Shown piece by piece: positions 38,352 through 48,152 of a stretch of DNA of 64,000 bases. The stretch lies in contig NZ_JBKIWZ010000002.1 in the NCBI RefSeq assembly GCF_050157905.1, forward strand, positions 59,374 to 123,373, given 5' to 3'. Under the pieces are notes generated by a model, which searched no databases, was not told the origin of the DNA, and saw only the letters and a program-made list of their open reading frames with translations. Position numbers and translations under genes: made by a program. Within the stretch, counting starts at the first letter, position 1; the number at the start of each line of letters is the position of its first letter. This DNA comes from Pantoea sp050157905 (GTDB lineage Bacteria > Pseudomonadota > Gammaproteobacteria > Enterobacterales > Enterobacteriaceae).

Positions 38352-38888
38352 ATGATGACGCGCTCTGATCTTTTTCTGTTTGCTGTCCCTGTACTGTTAT
38401 TGATGCTGCATGCCCCGCTGAGCATGGCGATGGGCAATGATGACAGTGAGAAAAAAATGCCGGACTGCCCTAAAGGCCAGGTCTATGACAGTCAGAGCAA
38501 ACGCTGCGTGCCCGAGAAAACCAGCAGGCTGAGTGACGGCGATATAACGCGCTATGCATATCATCTGGCGAAAAAGGGCGACTATCAGGCGGCCCTGAAC
38601 CTGCTGGATACGCTGAAAAATCCCGACACGCGCGAAGCCTGGAACTACCGTGGCTATGCCACCCGCAAACTGGGTCGCACGGATGAAGGGATTGGCTATT
38701 ATCAGCGTGCGATTGCCCTCGATCCCCGTTACGCTAAGGTACGCGAATATCTGGGAGAAGCCTGGCTGATTAAAGGACGCCCGGACCTGGCGCGCGAACA
38801 GCTGAAAACGATTGCCGGAATCTGTGGCACCGGGTGCGAGGAGTACCGCGATCTGCAGGCCGCCATTCAGGGCCATCCTGAGGTCTGA
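38352..38888 (+). CDS. Secreted TPR protein of the sigma cluster
   Basis: 178 residues. Signal peptide of about 26 residues (VPVLLLMLHAPLSMAMG), a short Cys-containing segment (PDCPKGQVYDSQSKRCVP), then two to three TPR helices pairs (about 65-150: AYHLAKKGDYQAALNLLDTL, GYYQRAIALDPRYAKVREYL). Probably a periplasmic scaffold. The sigma gene begins 21 bases after it, so it is likely the first gene of the operon. Confidence 0.8.
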   Translation: MMTRSDLFLFAVPVLLLMLHAPLSMAMGNDDSEKKMPDCPKGQVYDSQSKRCVPEKTSRLSDGDITRYAYHLAKKGDYQAALNLLDTLKNPDTREAWNYRGYATRKLGRTDEGIGYYQRAIALDPRYAKVREYLGEAWLIKGRPDLAREQLKTIAGICGTGCEEYRDLQAAIQGHPEV

Positions 38889-38909
38889 TACGGCAGGGAG
38901 GAGCGTAAA

Positions 38910-39425
38910 ATCACTCACAGCGACATCCGTCAGCATCTCGCAGAGCATCTGACCCGGCTCTGGCGTTACGGCTATGTGCTGTCACACGATCGTGACCTGG
39001 CAGAAGAGCTGGTGCAGTCAACCTGCGTACGCGCGCTGGAACGCAGCGCGCAGTTCACGCCAGGCACACGCATGGATCGCTGGCTCTTCTCGATCCTTCA
39101 CTCCATCTGGATCAGCGATCTGCGGGCGCGAAAGGTCCGCCAGGGGCAGGGATTTGCAGACCCCGATGCACTGCTGGCCAGTGACACGCACGCCCTCAGC
39201 GACGACAACCGCCAGTTCCGGCGCATTATGCAGCAGGTTAACGCCCTACCGGAGGCGCAGCGAAACGCGCTGTTTCTGGTTTACGTTGAAGGACTGACCT
39301 ATCAGGAGGCGGCAGAAACTCTCGCCGTCCCGATTGGCACCATTATGAGCCGTCTGGCCGCTGCCCGGGCCACGCTGGCCAGGCAGACGGCGACCGCCCC
39401 CGCACCGCAGGAGAAACGGCGATGA
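38910..39425 (+). CDS. ECF-type RNA polymerase sigma factor, apparent ATC start
   Basis: Sigma region 2 (HLAEHLTRLWRYGYVLSHDR, then DLAEELVQSTCVRALERS) and region 4 (LPEAQRNALFLVYVEGLTYQ, EAAETLAVPIGTIMSRLAAA). The conserved frame begins upstream of any ATG, GTG or TTG: the first in-frame GTG (38976) would remove about 22 residues of region 2. GGAGG at 38897-38901 stands 8 bases before ATC 38910, at the place where relatives have ATG (ATC-Thr-His-Ser-Asp-Ile-Arg-Gln). I therefore set the start at ATC, giving 171 residues. Overlaps the anti-sigma gene by 4 bases. Confidence 0.82.
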   Translation: MTHSDIRQHLAEHLTRLWRYGYVLSHDRDLAEELVQSTCVRALERSAQFTPGTRMDRWLFSILHSIWISDLRARKVRQGQGFADPDALLASDTHALSDDNRQFRRIMQQVNALPEAQRNALFLVYVEGLTYQEAAETLAVPIGTIMSRLAAARATLARQTATAPAPQEKRR

Positions 39426-40201
39426 GCAGAGAAACGTTTACGCCAGCCTGGCGCGATGAGGCCATCGTCGCCTGGCTGGATGGTGAGATGACCCCGCAGG
39501 AAGCCGAACTGTTTGAGCAGGCGCTGGCTGACAATCCCGATCTGAACCGGCGGCTTGAGCAGTTCCGGCACAGCAGCCTCGACTTCGGGCAGGCGTTTGC
39601 CCCGCTGCTGGCGCAGGCGCCACAGGCCAGAATGGCCGAACGACTGGCGGCCATCACGCCACCGGCACCAGCCAGAACCTATAGCCGCCGCGCCCTGATT
39701 GCCGCTTCGGTAAGTTTTCTGCTGGTGGGCAGCGGCATCGGTCTGCTGGCCAGACCGGGCGAAAAGAGGGAGGATGAAAGCCAGAGTATTCGCGATCTGG
39801 AGGCACGGTATATGTCGCTGTACAGTGCTGAAACACTGGCCGATCTGCCGGATGATGGCGTCCTGTTGCAGAAGGGGCTGGATCGGACCCGGCTCGACTT
39901 AGGGTTACAGCTGCACCCGCAGCAGTTGCGCCTGCCGGGTGCTGAACTAAAAATGGTCCGGATCCTGCGCTATGAACGGACTTCAATCGCGCAGATCGCC
40001 TGGCTGCACGCGGATTACGGCCCGATGGCGCTCTGTATCTCACCGGCCTCGCACGGCCCGGAGCCGATCGCCCGTGAACGGCGGCATGGAATGGAGCTGG
40101 CCTGGTGGAACCGGGATAGCTTCCAGTATGTGCTGATTGGCCGCAATCCGGCTCACCAGCTGGCGGCTATCGCCACTACCCTGCAGACCGCGCTGGCGTA
40201 G
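39422..40201 (+). CDS. Membrane anti-sigma factor
   Basis: 259 residues. N-terminal cytosolic segment with DEAIVAWLDGEMTPQEAELFEQ, typical of anti-sigma domains; one membrane helix at about 90-110 (ALIAASVSFLLVGSGIGLLA); periplasmic sensor part beyond. No HxxxCxxC zinc motif is seen. Overlaps the sigma gene by 4 bases (ATGA), the usual coupling for sigma/anti-sigma pairs. Confidence 0.87.
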   Translation: MSRETFTPAWRDEAIVAWLDGEMTPQEAELFEQALADNPDLNRRLEQFRHSSLDFGQAFAPLLAQAPQARMAERLAAITPPAPARTYSRRALIAASVSFLLVGSGIGLLARPGEKREDESQSIRDLEARYMSLYSAETLADLPDDGVLLQKGLDRTRLDLGLQLHPQQLRLPGAELKMVRILRYERTSIAQIAWLHADYGPMALCISPASHGPEPIARERRHGMELAWWNRDSFQYVLIGRNPAHQLAAIATTLQTALA

Positions 40202-40213
40202 TCTGGCTACGCC
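40195..40213. terminator. Hairpin between convergent anti-sigma and YceI genes
   Basis: Perfect 7-bp stem GGCGTAG (40195-40201) / CTACGCC (40207-40213), loop of 5, overlapping the anti-sigma stop and ending 2 bases before the YceI stop. It may serve both genes; no T-run. Confidence 0.4.
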
Positions 40214-40214
40214 T

Positions 40215-40796
40215 TCAGCGGAGCGGGGCGTTCACCTGCGCGGCAATCGCCAGCGCAATGTTCACCTGGTCATCCACCACCCCGACCAGCCGATCCACCC
40301 GGAATGCGGTGCGGGAGATCGCGGTTGATGCATGCAGGGCCAGCGAGCGTGAAGCAGGATCGATCGCTTCACCGCTGTCGAGCGAGGCAAGCATCATCAC
40401 CGGACGGCTGACCTCTTTCACCGTCAGCACGCCAAAAATCCGGTACTGACCTCTGCCCAGCGCGACAACGCGGCTGCTGACGAAATGAATCTGCGGGTAG
40501 TGCTCAGCATCAAAAAACAGATCGCTCTTCAGTTGCCAGGTGAGCAGGCTGTTTGACGCCACCAGCGTGCCGACCGGGATACTCACTTCGACATGGTTAT
40601 CACGGTCGTCATCCGGATTCAGTATCACGCTTCCGGTCACGCCCTGCAGTCTGGCCTGTGAAAAATCGTGACCAAAGGCACGCCAGGAAAGACCAATGGT
40701 TGTTTTATCCGGAATAATGGCATAAGTCATTGGTGCGGCATAAAGCACCGGGCTGAGCAGGGCAAGCAGAGCGCATAAACAGGCGGCACGGTTCAT
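40215..40796 (-). CDS. YceI-family periplasmic lipocalin-like protein
   Basis: 193 residues from ATG 40796. Signal peptide of about 20 residues (MNRAACLCALLALLSPVLYA), then the YceI barrel: YAIIPDKTTIGLSWRAFGHD, GSVILNPDDD, LKSDLFFDAEHYPQIHFVSS, FGVLTVKEVSRPVMM. These proteins bind polyisoprenoid-like lipids in the periplasm. Often found near ECF sigma genes, so it may belong to the same response. Confidence 0.88.
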   Translation of the reverse strand: MNRAACLCALLALLSPVLYAAPMTYAIIPDKTTIGLSWRAFGHDFSQARLQGVTGSVILNPDDDRDNHVEVSIPVGTLVASNSLLTWQLKSDLFFDAEHYPQIHFVSSRVVALGRGQYRIFGVLTVKEVSRPVMMLASLDSGEAIDPASRSLALHASTAISRTAFRVDRLVGVVDDQVNIALAIAAQVNAPLR

Positions 40797-41485
40797 CTCT
40801 ATTTTCTCTTTTTCTGGCAGACCCAATGTTAACGCCTGACTCCGCGATTCTATTCAATTTTTAGCACTGTTTTTACGTTTCAGGTACATTTTATCGTAAA
40901 AGATAATAACTACGCGCTACCTGATTTCACAACAAATAACCGGTAATCTGGATTCAGAACAGGCGTGGCCGGCAATATTAAGATTGCATTAAGATTATTC
41001 TTTGTAATCGGTTTTTTATGAGTGCACGTTGCTGCCAGCTTCAGCTGACAATAGAGTTCCACTCTGGAATGAGCTATTAAAATCATGGGGTTAATATTAA
41101 TTCTCTGCGTATCCTGTTTCACGGGTGCAACGTTTGTGGCAGCTGTGGTCACCCACACCTTCTGATTTTTAAACACATTTTCAATGAAACTTAAATAACG
41201 GCTATTAAGCATAATATCTGCGATCTGAAAGTGAACTTTTCCGGAAATCCTCAAGTTATCCTCTTTTTAATTTTACGGTTATTCACGTCATCCATTTAAT
41301 GTTCAGTTAACTTTTGTGAGGTAGTTTGTATTAGCCGTCCGGCAACCTGAATTGCATAACGGGAAATCAGGGCGTTGATAACGCTATTGCCGGATGTAAA
41401 TAAACCGCTATTTAAATTCTTTTTCCGGCGTTGTGCCTGATTAAAACGCGCGACAGCTTACAGGTTGATCTGCAGGAGTTTTAGC
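40797..41485. other. Region between yceI-like gene and arn operon
   Basis: About 690 bases, AT-rich. A 114-codon minus-strand frame (40910-41254) shows no recognisable domain, signal peptide or good ribosome site, so I do not call it. The part next to arnB holds a PmrA-box-like site (listed). Confidence 0.35.
41295..41311 (+). promoter_or_regulatory. PmrA-box-like site upstream of arnB
   Basis: TTTAAT (41295-41300), 5 bases, GTTAAC (41306-41311), about 175 bases before arnB. The PmrA box is a pair of YTTAAK hexamers 5 bases apart; the first half fits and the second differs at both ends. arn operons are controlled by PmrAB in enterobacteria, which is the main reason for the call. Confidence 0.35.
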
Positions 41486-42622
41486 ATGGATTTTTTGCCC
41501 TTTTCCCGCCCTTCGTTCGGTGATGAAGAGTTGGCTGCTGTTAAGGCCGTATTTGACTCGGGATGGATTACCACCGGAGCAAAATGCGCCGAACTGGAGC
41601 AGGCTTTTGTTCAGCTGACCGGCAATCAGCACGCCATTGCGGTCAGCTCTGCCACGGCGGGGATGCATGTGACGCTGATGGCCATGGGGATCGGGCCTGG
41701 CGATGAGGTGATCACCCCTTCCATGACCTGGGTCTCTACCCTGAACCTGATTACGCTGTTGGGCGCGACGCCGGTCATGATTGATGTCGATCCTGACAAC
41801 CTGATGGTGACGGCGGAACAGATTGCCCCGGCAATCACTTCCCGGACACGCGCCATCATTCCGGTACATTACGCTGGTGCGCCCGCCAATCTTGCGCCAG
41901 TTTATGCGCTGGCTGAACAGCACGGCATCGCCATCATTGAGGATGCTGCTCATGCGGTGGGCACCCTCTATCATGGCCAGCCGGTGGGACATCGCGGCAC
42001 GGCGATATTTTCTTTCCACGCCATCAAAAACATCACCTGCGCAGAAGGCGGCCTTGTCGTGACGGATGACGCCACGCTCGCCGATCGTATTCGCAGTCTG
42101 AAATTTCATGGCCTGGCGGTAGATGCGTTTGATCGCCAGACCCAGGGACGGCTGCCTCAGGCAGAGGTGATGATGCCTGGCTTCAAATACAATCTGCCAG
42201 ATATCAGCGCAGCTATCGCGCTGGTTCAGCTGCAGAAACTGCCCGGCTTTATTGCCCGCCGTCGTGAGATCGCGGAACGCTATCTGGCGGCACTGCGCAC
42301 GCTGCCGTTTACGCCGCTGTCACTGCCTGACTGGCCCCATGAGCATGCGTGGCATCTGTTTATTATCCGGGTGGATGAACAGCGCTGCGGCCTGTCACGC
42401 GATGCGCTGATGCAGGCACTGAAAGAGCGAAACATCGGCAGCGGCCTGCATTTCCGGGCAGCCCATACCCACAAATATTACCGCAACCACTATCCGGATC
42501 TGTCGCTGCCCGCCAGCGAACGTAACAGTCAGCAGATGTGTTCGATCCCGCTGTTCCCGTCGATGACGGACCAGGATGTTGAGCGCGTCATTCAGGCTTT
42601 ACATGACATTGCCGGGGCCTGA
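41486..42622 (+). CDS. arnB: UDP-L-Ara4O C-4'' transaminase
   Basis: 378 residues from ATG 41486 (GGAG 7 bases upstream). PLP-dependent DegT/AryC1 fold, with the Schiff-base Lys in HAIKNITCAEGG and the GWITTG, SSATAGMH and EDAAHAVG segments of ArnB. It aminates the 4-keto sugar made by ArnA. First gene of arnBCADTEF, complete here and in the standard order. Confidence 0.96.
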   Translation: MDFLPFSRPSFGDEELAAVKAVFDSGWITTGAKCAELEQAFVQLTGNQHAIAVSSATAGMHVTLMAMGIGPGDEVITPSMTWVSTLNLITLLGATPVMIDVDPDNLMVTAEQIAPAITSRTRAIIPVHYAGAPANLAPVYALAEQHGIAIIEDAAHAVGTLYHGQPVGHRGTAIFSFHAIKNITCAEGGLVVTDDATLADRIRSLKFHGLAVDAFDRQTQGRLPQAEVMMPGFKYNLPDISAAIALVQLQKLPGFIARRREIAERYLAALRTLPFTPLSLPDWPHEHAWHLFIIRVDEQRCGLSRDALMQALKERNIGSGLHFRAAHTHKYYRNHYPDLSLPASERNSQQMCSIPLFPSMTDQDVERVIQALHDIAGA

Positions 42623-42623
42623 G

Positions 42624-43607
42624 ATGCGCGATATTCAACCTATCAAGATGCTTTCCGTCGTGATCCCGGTCTACAACGAAGAAGAGAGTCTGCCGGAGCT
42701 GTTACAGCGTACTGGCGACGCCTGCGACGGAATCGGCCTGGCGTATGAAATTCTGCTGGTGGATGATGGCAGCAGTGACCGGTCAGCCGAACTGATCGAA
42801 CAGGCTGCCACCCTGCCCGATAGCCGGATAAAGGGCGTGCTGCTCAACCGTAACTACGGTCAGCACTCTGCCATCATGGCCGGATTCAGCCAAGTGCGTG
42901 GCGATCTGATAATCACGCTCGACGCTGACCTGCAGAACCCGCCGGAAGAGATCCCACGTCTGGTAGACGCCGCCCGTCAGGGTTATGACGTGGTGGGCAC
43001 CATCCGGCAGCAGCGCCAGGATACCTGGTTCCGTCGTAAGGCTTCACGCACGCTCAACCGGCTGATCCAGCGCGTGACCGGCAAAGCGATGGGCGATTAC
43101 GGCTGCATGCTGCGCGCCTACCGCCGTCATATTGTCGATGCGATGCTGAACTGCCATGAGCGCAGCACCTTCATTCCAATTCTGGCCAACACGTTTGCCC
43201 GTCACACGATTGAGCTGCCGGTGCTCCACGCCGAGCGCACCTTTGGCGATTCGAAATACAGCTTCATGCGTCTGATTAACCTGATGTACGACCTGGTGAC
43301 CTGCCTGACGACGACGCCGTTGCGATTGCTCAGCGTGGTTGGCAGCCTGATTGCGATTGCTGGTTTCGCCTTCTCGCTGGTGCTGATCATCCTGCGACTC
43401 TTTTTCGGTGCGGCCTGGGCAGGGGATGGCGTCTTCGTCCTGTTCGCTGTGCTGTTCATGTTTATCGGTGCCCAGTTTGTGGGTATGGGACTGCTCGGGG
43501 AGTACATCGGGCGCATTTATAACGACGTCCGCGCGCGTCCGCGCTATTTCGTTCAACGCATTGTTCAGGCTCCTGAAGAGCCTTCAGTACAGGATACTCA
43601 ATCATGA
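42624..43607 (+). CDS. arnC: Undecaprenyl-phosphate L-Ara4FN transferase
   Basis: 327 residues from ATG 42624, two bases after the arnB stop. GT2 glycosyltransferase with VVIPVYNEEESLPEL, LDADLQNPPEEIP and GDYGCMLRAYRRH, and two C-terminal membrane segments (about 235-255 and 270-290). It links formylated aminoarabinose to undecaprenyl phosphate on the cytosolic side. Confidence 0.96.
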   Translation: MRDIQPIKMLSVVIPVYNEEESLPELLQRTGDACDGIGLAYEILLVDDGSSDRSAELIEQAATLPDSRIKGVLLNRNYGQHSAIMAGFSQVRGDLIITLDADLQNPPEEIPRLVDAARQGYDVVGTIRQQRQDTWFRRKASRTLNRLIQRVTGKAMGDYGCMLRAYRRHIVDAMLNCHERSTFIPILANTFARHTIELPVLHAERTFGDSKYSFMRLINLMYDLVTCLTTTPLRLLSVVGSLIAIAGFAFSLVLIILRLFFGAAWAGDGVFVLFAVLFMFIGAQFVGMGLLGEYIGRIYNDVRARPRYFVQRIVQAPEEPSVQDTQS

Positions 43608-45583
43608 AGACCCTCGTTTTCGCCTATCACGACATGGGCTGTGTCGGCATCAATGCGCTGCTGAACGCAGGCTACGAGATCACCGCCATCTTTACGCACA
43701 ACGATGTGGCGACCGAAAATCCCTTTTTCGGCTCGGTAGCCCGACTGGCGGCAGAGCACGGCATCCCGGTTTATGCGCCGGACGAGGCAAATCATCCGAT
43801 CTGGCTCGACCGCATCCGCACGATGGCGCCAGAGATGATCTTCTCCTTCTACTATCGCCATCTGCTGAGCGACGAGATCCTGCAATGTGCAGAGAAGGGC
43901 GCTTTTAACCTGCACGGCTCGCTGCTGCCGAAATACCGTGGCCGCGCCCCGCTGAACTGGGCGCTGGTGAACGGCGAGCGCGAAACAGGCGTGACGCTGC
44001 ATCGCATGGTGAAGCGCGCCGACGCCGGGAATATTCTGGCGCAGCAGAAGGTTGCCATTGAGGAGCAGGACAACGCGCTGACGCTGCATCGTAAACTGAC
44101 ACAGGCTGCGGAGCAGTTGCTTGCCGACGTGCTGCCACGCCTGCGTCAGGGCGATGTAGCAGAGTGGGCGCAGGATGAGAGCCAGGCGACCCGCGTGGGC
44201 CGTCGCACGGCTGAAGATGGCCGCATCGACTGGAATCAGCCAGCTGAAGCCATTCACAATCTGGTCAGGGCGGTCACCGATCCCTGGCCTGGCGCGTTCG
44301 CCTTCGCCGGTTCGGTCAAATTTATCGTCTGGAAGAGCCGGGTTCATCCGCAGCAGCATCAGGCGAAGCCGGGCACGGTGATCGCTAAGCAGCCTTTCCT
44401 GATCGCCTGCGGTGAGGGCGCGCTTGAAATCCTGACCGGGCAGTCTGAGCACGGTGTTTACATGAACGGCAGCCAGCTGGCGCAGAGCTTAGGCATGGTG
44501 CCGGGCGCGCTGCTCTATTCCAAACCGCAATCGGTTCTGCAGCGCCGTACCCGTGTGCTGATCCTGGGCGTGAACGGCTTCATCGGCAATCATCTTACTG
44601 AACGACTGCTGCAGGATGAGCATTTTGAGGTCTACGGGCTGGATATCAGCTCCGATGCTATCAGCCGCTTCCTCGATCATCCGCGTTTCCACTTTGTGGA
44701 AGGGGATATCGCAATCCACTCAGAATGGATTGAGTATCACATCAAGAAGTGTGACGTCATTCTGCCGTTGGTCGCGATCGCCACGCCGATCGAATACACC
44801 CGCAATCCGCTGCGCGTCTTTGAACTCGATTTCGAAGAGAACCTGAAAATCATCCGCGACTGCGTGAAATACCAGAAGCGTATTATTTTCCCGTCCACCT
44901 CTGAGGTGTACGGCATGTGTACGGACGACAGCTTTGATGAGGACACCTCAAACCTGGTGGTGGGACCGATCAACAAACAGCGCTGGATCTATTCGGTCTC
45001 CAAACAGCTGCTGGACCGCGTCATCTGGGCCTACGGCGAAAAAGAGGGGCTGCGTTTCACCCTGTTCCGTCCTTTCAACTGGATGGGACCGCGTCTGGAT
45101 AACCTCAATGCGGCACGCATCGGCAGTTCCCGCGCGATTACGCAGCTTATCCTGAACCTGGTGGAAGGCTCGCCCATCAAGCTGATCGATGGCGGCAAAC
45201 AGAAACGCTGCTTTACCGATATCCGCGATGGCGTTGAAGCGCTGTTCCGCATCATCGAAAACAAACAGCAGAACTGCGACGGGCAAATCATCAACATCGG
45301 TAATCCGGACAATGAAGCCAGTATCAAAGAGCTGGCCGAGCAGCTGTTGTCGAGCTTCGAGCGTCATCCGCTGCGCAGTCAGTTCCCGCCGTTTGCCGGT
45401 TTCCGTGAAGTGGAGAGCAGCAGCTACTACGGCAAAGGCTATCAGGATGTGGAGCACCGTAAACCGGCAATCCGCAACGCCCGTCGCTTACTCGGCTGGA
45501 CACCAACCGTCACGATGGATGTCACGATCGACAATACGCTGGACTTTTTCCTGCGCACCATCGAGCAACAGGCTGATAAGTGA
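43604..45583 (+). CDS. arnA: Bifunctional UDP-glucuronate decarboxylase / UDP-Ara4N formyltransferase
   Basis: 659 residues. N-terminal formyltransferase domain (about 1-305) with the catalytic Asn and His in FNLHGSLLPKYRGRAPLNW; C-terminal dehydrogenase/decarboxylase (about 315-659) with GVNGFIGNHL for NAD binding and the YSVSKQ catalytic pair. Overlaps arnC by 4 bases. Confidence 0.97.
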   Translation: MKTLVFAYHDMGCVGINALLNAGYEITAIFTHNDVATENPFFGSVARLAAEHGIPVYAPDEANHPIWLDRIRTMAPEMIFSFYYRHLLSDEILQCAEKGAFNLHGSLLPKYRGRAPLNWALVNGERETGVTLHRMVKRADAGNILAQQKVAIEEQDNALTLHRKLTQAAEQLLADVLPRLRQGDVAEWAQDESQATRVGRRTAEDGRIDWNQPAEAIHNLVRAVTDPWPGAFAFAGSVKFIVWKSRVHPQQHQAKPGTVIAKQPFLIACGEGALEILTGQSEHGVYMNGSQLAQSLGMVPGALLYSKPQSVLQRRTRVLILGVNGFIGNHLTERLLQDEHFEVYGLDISSDAISRFLDHPRFHFVEGDIAIHSEWIEYHIKKCDVILPLVAIATPIEYTRNPLRVFELDFEENLKIIRDCVKYQKRIIFPSTSEVYGMCTDDSFDEDTSNLVVGPINKQRWIYSVSKQLLDRVIWAYGEKEGLRFTLFRPFNWMGPRLDNLNAARIGSSRAITQLILNLVEGSPIKLIDGGKQKRCFTDIRDGVEALFRIIENKQQNCDGQIINIGNPDNEASIKELAEQLLSSFERHPLRSQFPPFAGFREVESSSYYGKGYQDVEHRKPAIRNARRLLGWTPTVTMDVTIDNTLDFFLRTIEQQADK

Positions 45584-46485
45584 TGAAAAAGATTGGTCTG
45601 CGGATTGACGTCGATACCTGGCGCGGCACGCAGCAGGGTGTGCCGACGCTGCTGGCGCTGTTTCAGCGTCACGCGGTGCGGGCCAGCTTTTTCTTCAGCG
45701 TCGGGCCGGACAACATGGGCCGCCATCTCTGGCGGCTGATCAAACCGGCTTTCCTCATCAAGATGCTGCGCTCCCGCGCAGCATCGCTTTATGGCTGGGA
45801 CATCCTGCTCGCCGGAACGGCCTGGCCAGGCAAGCAGATGGGGCGCGGTCTGCGGCATATCATTCAGGATACTGCCCGCTATCACGAAATGGGGCTGCAC
45901 GCCTGGGACCATTTTGCCTGGCAGACCTGGGCAGGTGTCTGGCCGCAGGATAAGCTGGTTGAGCAGATCGCGCGTGGCACTGAAACGCTGAGTGAGATCC
46001 TGGGCCATCCGGTCAGTTGCTCAGCGGTGGCCGGCTGGCGCGCCGATGGCCGGGTGCTCGCGGCCAAGCAGGATTTCTGCTTTCACTATAACAGCGACTG
46101 TCGTGGCACCGGCCCCTTCCGGCCCCTGCTGCCGGACGGGCAGGTTGGCACCGTTCAGATCCCGGTGACGCTGCCGACATGGGATGAAGTGGTTGGCCGT
46201 GAGGTCAGCGCAGAAGGCTACAACGACTATATTCTGGCGAAGATGCTCGCTGCGGATGATGGGGCGGTTTACACCATCCATGCTGAAGTGGAGGGCATCG
46301 TTGGTTCCGCGGACTTTGACCGGCTGCTGACGGCGGCTGCCCGTCACGGCATTCAGTTCTGCCCGTTAAGCGAGCTGCTGCCGGATGACCTGGACACCCT
46401 GCCGCTGGGCCGGGTTGTCAGAGGTGAAATCGCCGGCCGGGAAGGGTGGCTGGGTTGTCAGAAACTCACAGAAGAGGCGAACTAG
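45583..46485 (+). CDS. arnD: Undecaprenyl-phosphate-Ara4FN deformylase
   Basis: 300 residues. Starts at ATG 45583, sharing one base with the arnA stop (TGATG). Polysaccharide-deacetylase fold: RIDVDTWRGTQQGVPTLLAL at the N-terminus and metal-binding HAWDHFAWQ. It removes the formyl group before transport across the membrane. Confidence 0.95.
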   Translation: MKKIGLRIDVDTWRGTQQGVPTLLALFQRHAVRASFFFSVGPDNMGRHLWRLIKPAFLIKMLRSRAASLYGWDILLAGTAWPGKQMGRGLRHIIQDTARYHEMGLHAWDHFAWQTWAGVWPQDKLVEQIARGTETLSEILGHPVSCSAVAGWRADGRVLAAKQDFCFHYNSDCRGTGPFRPLLPDGQVGTVQIPVTLPTWDEVVGREVSAEGYNDYILAKMLAADDGAVYTIHAEVEGIVGSADFDRLLTAAARHGIQFCPLSELLPDDLDTLPLGRVVRGEIAGREGWLGCQKLTEEAN

Positions 46486-48152
46486 TGCGGATACGTAACA
46501 ACACGGCGTGGTTACTTTTTTTCAGCTTTTTTATCCTTTATTACCTGATCCCGCCAGTATTCCGCGATCTCTGGCAGCCCGATGAGACCCGCTATGCGGA
46601 GATCAGTCGGGAGATGCTGGCAAGCGGAAACTGGATCACACCTCACTTCTTCGGCCTGCGCTACTTCGAAAAACCGGTGGCCGGTTACTGGATTAATTCG
46701 CTGGGCCAGTGGCTGTTTGGCCATAACAATTTCGGCGTGCGGGCGGGGTCGATCGTCTCCACGACGTTCACGGCTGTCATGATTTACTGGCTCGGCAGGC
46801 GGCTATTTGGTTCTGCGCGTACCGCCGCTGTTGCCAGCGTGATTTTCCTCAGTTCGCTGCTGGTCTATGGCGTCGGCACCTATGCGGTACTCGACCCCAT
46901 GCTGATGCTCTGGCTGGCGGCAGCGATGTGCAGTTTCTGGCTGGCGACAGAAGCCAGCGGGCGTGCCGGACGGGCAGGCGGTTATCTGCTGCTGGGCCTC
47001 GCCTGCGGTATGGGTTTCATGACCAAAGGTTTTCTGGCGCTGGCGGTGCCGGTGCTGGCGATCCTGCCATGGATGATCTGGCGACAGCGGCTGTGGGAAC
47101 TGTTCTGCTACGGTCCGCTGGCGCTGCTCTCAGCGGCGGCGATCAGCGCCCCCTGGGCGCTGGCGATTTATCATCAGGCGCCTGATTTCTGGCACTACTT
47201 CTTCTGGGTGGAGCATATTCAGCGCTTCGCAGAGGAGAATGCCCAGCACAAAGCGCCTTTCTGGTATTACCTGCCGATTCTGCTGCTCGGTTCGCTGCCG
47301 TGGCTGGCGCTGCTGCCTGGTGCATTAATCAGCGGCTGGCGTGAACGTCAGCAGCATCCCGGCGCGCTCTATCTGCTGAGCTGGACGGTGATGCCGCTGC
47401 TGTTCTTCAGCCTGGCGAAAGGCAAGCTGCCGACCTACATCCTGCCCTGTTTTGTACCGCTGTCGCTGCTGATGTCGCACTATGGCCTGAACGCGGCACA
47501 GCGGGCAGGGCGGGTATTAACCATCAACGGCTGGATTAACCTGATTTTTGGCATCCTGACCGTGGCCACGGTATTGCTGGTGCTGGCCCCGTGGAGTGTG
47601 ACGCATCATCCGCTGTTCGCCCCGGAGGAGACGCTGAAGCTGGGACTGGCGGCACTGGCATTTCTCGTCTGGGGCGTGGCGGGCGCCTACAGTTGCCGTG
47701 CTTCCCGGCGCCGCTGGCTGGTATCTGCGCTGTGTCCGCTGGGGGTAGCGCTGCTCATCGGCGCTGTAATCCCGCAGAAAATTCGGGATGCTAAGCAGCC
47801 GCAGAACTTTGTCTCGGTCACAGGCAACCGGCTGGCGGCCAGCCGCTTTATCCTGGCGGATAACCCTGGCGTGGCCTCCGCCGTCGCGTGGCATCTGCAC
47901 CGCAGCGACATCGGGTTCTATGATTCTAAAGGCGAACTGGAATATGGGCTGAGCTATCCCGATGCGCAGACCCGCTTCGTCTCTGCGGCGGACTTCAGTC
48001 ACTGGCTGGCGGAGCATCGCCATCTGGGCAGCGTGTCGCTGATGCTGCTGGTCGACTCGGTTCACAGCGATATCGGCGAGGACGTCCCGGTGCCGGATGC
48101 GGTCTATCGGCAGGGCCGGCTGGTCAGCCTCTACTATAGCCAGTTGAAATGA
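46485..48152 (+). CDS. arnT: Lipid A aminoarabinose transferase
   Basis: 555 residues from GTG 46485, which shares one base with the arnD stop and has AGAGG 7 bases upstream. Polytopic GT-C protein with the family signature WQPDETRYAEISREML, then GLRYFEKPVAGYW. It moves Ara4N from the lipid carrier to lipid A in the periplasm and so gives resistance to polymyxin and cationic peptides. Confidence 0.96.
   Translation: MRIRNNTAWLLFFSFFILYYLIPPVFRDLWQPDETRYAEISREMLASGNWITPHFFGLRYFEKPVAGYWINSLGQWLFGHNNFGVRAGSIVSTTFTAVMIYWLGRRLFGSARTAAVASVIFLSSLLVYGVGTYAVLDPMLMLWLAAAMCSFWLATEASGRAGRAGGYLLLGLACGMGFMTKGFLALAVPVLAILPWMIWRQRLWELFCYGPLALLSAAAISAPWALAIYHQAPDFWHYFFWVEHIQRFAEENAQHKAPFWYYLPILLLGSLPWLALLPGALISGWRERQQHPGALYLLSWTVMPLLFFSLAKGKLPTYILPCFVPLSLLMSHYGLNAAQRAGRVLTINGWINLIFGILTVATVLLVLAPWSVTHHPLFAPEETLKLGLAALAFLVWGVAGAYSCRASRRRWLVSALCPLGVALLIGAVIPQKIRDAKQPQNFVSVTGNRLAASRFILADNPGVASAVAWHLHRSDIGFYDSKGELEYGLSYPDAQTRFVSAADFSHWLAEHRHLGSVSLMLLVDSVHSDIGEDVPVPDAVYRQGRLVSLYYSQLK

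Noticed and set aside
40910..41254. 114-codon minus-strand frame upstream of arnB
   Set aside because: No recognisable domain or signal and no good start; could be real but not supported.
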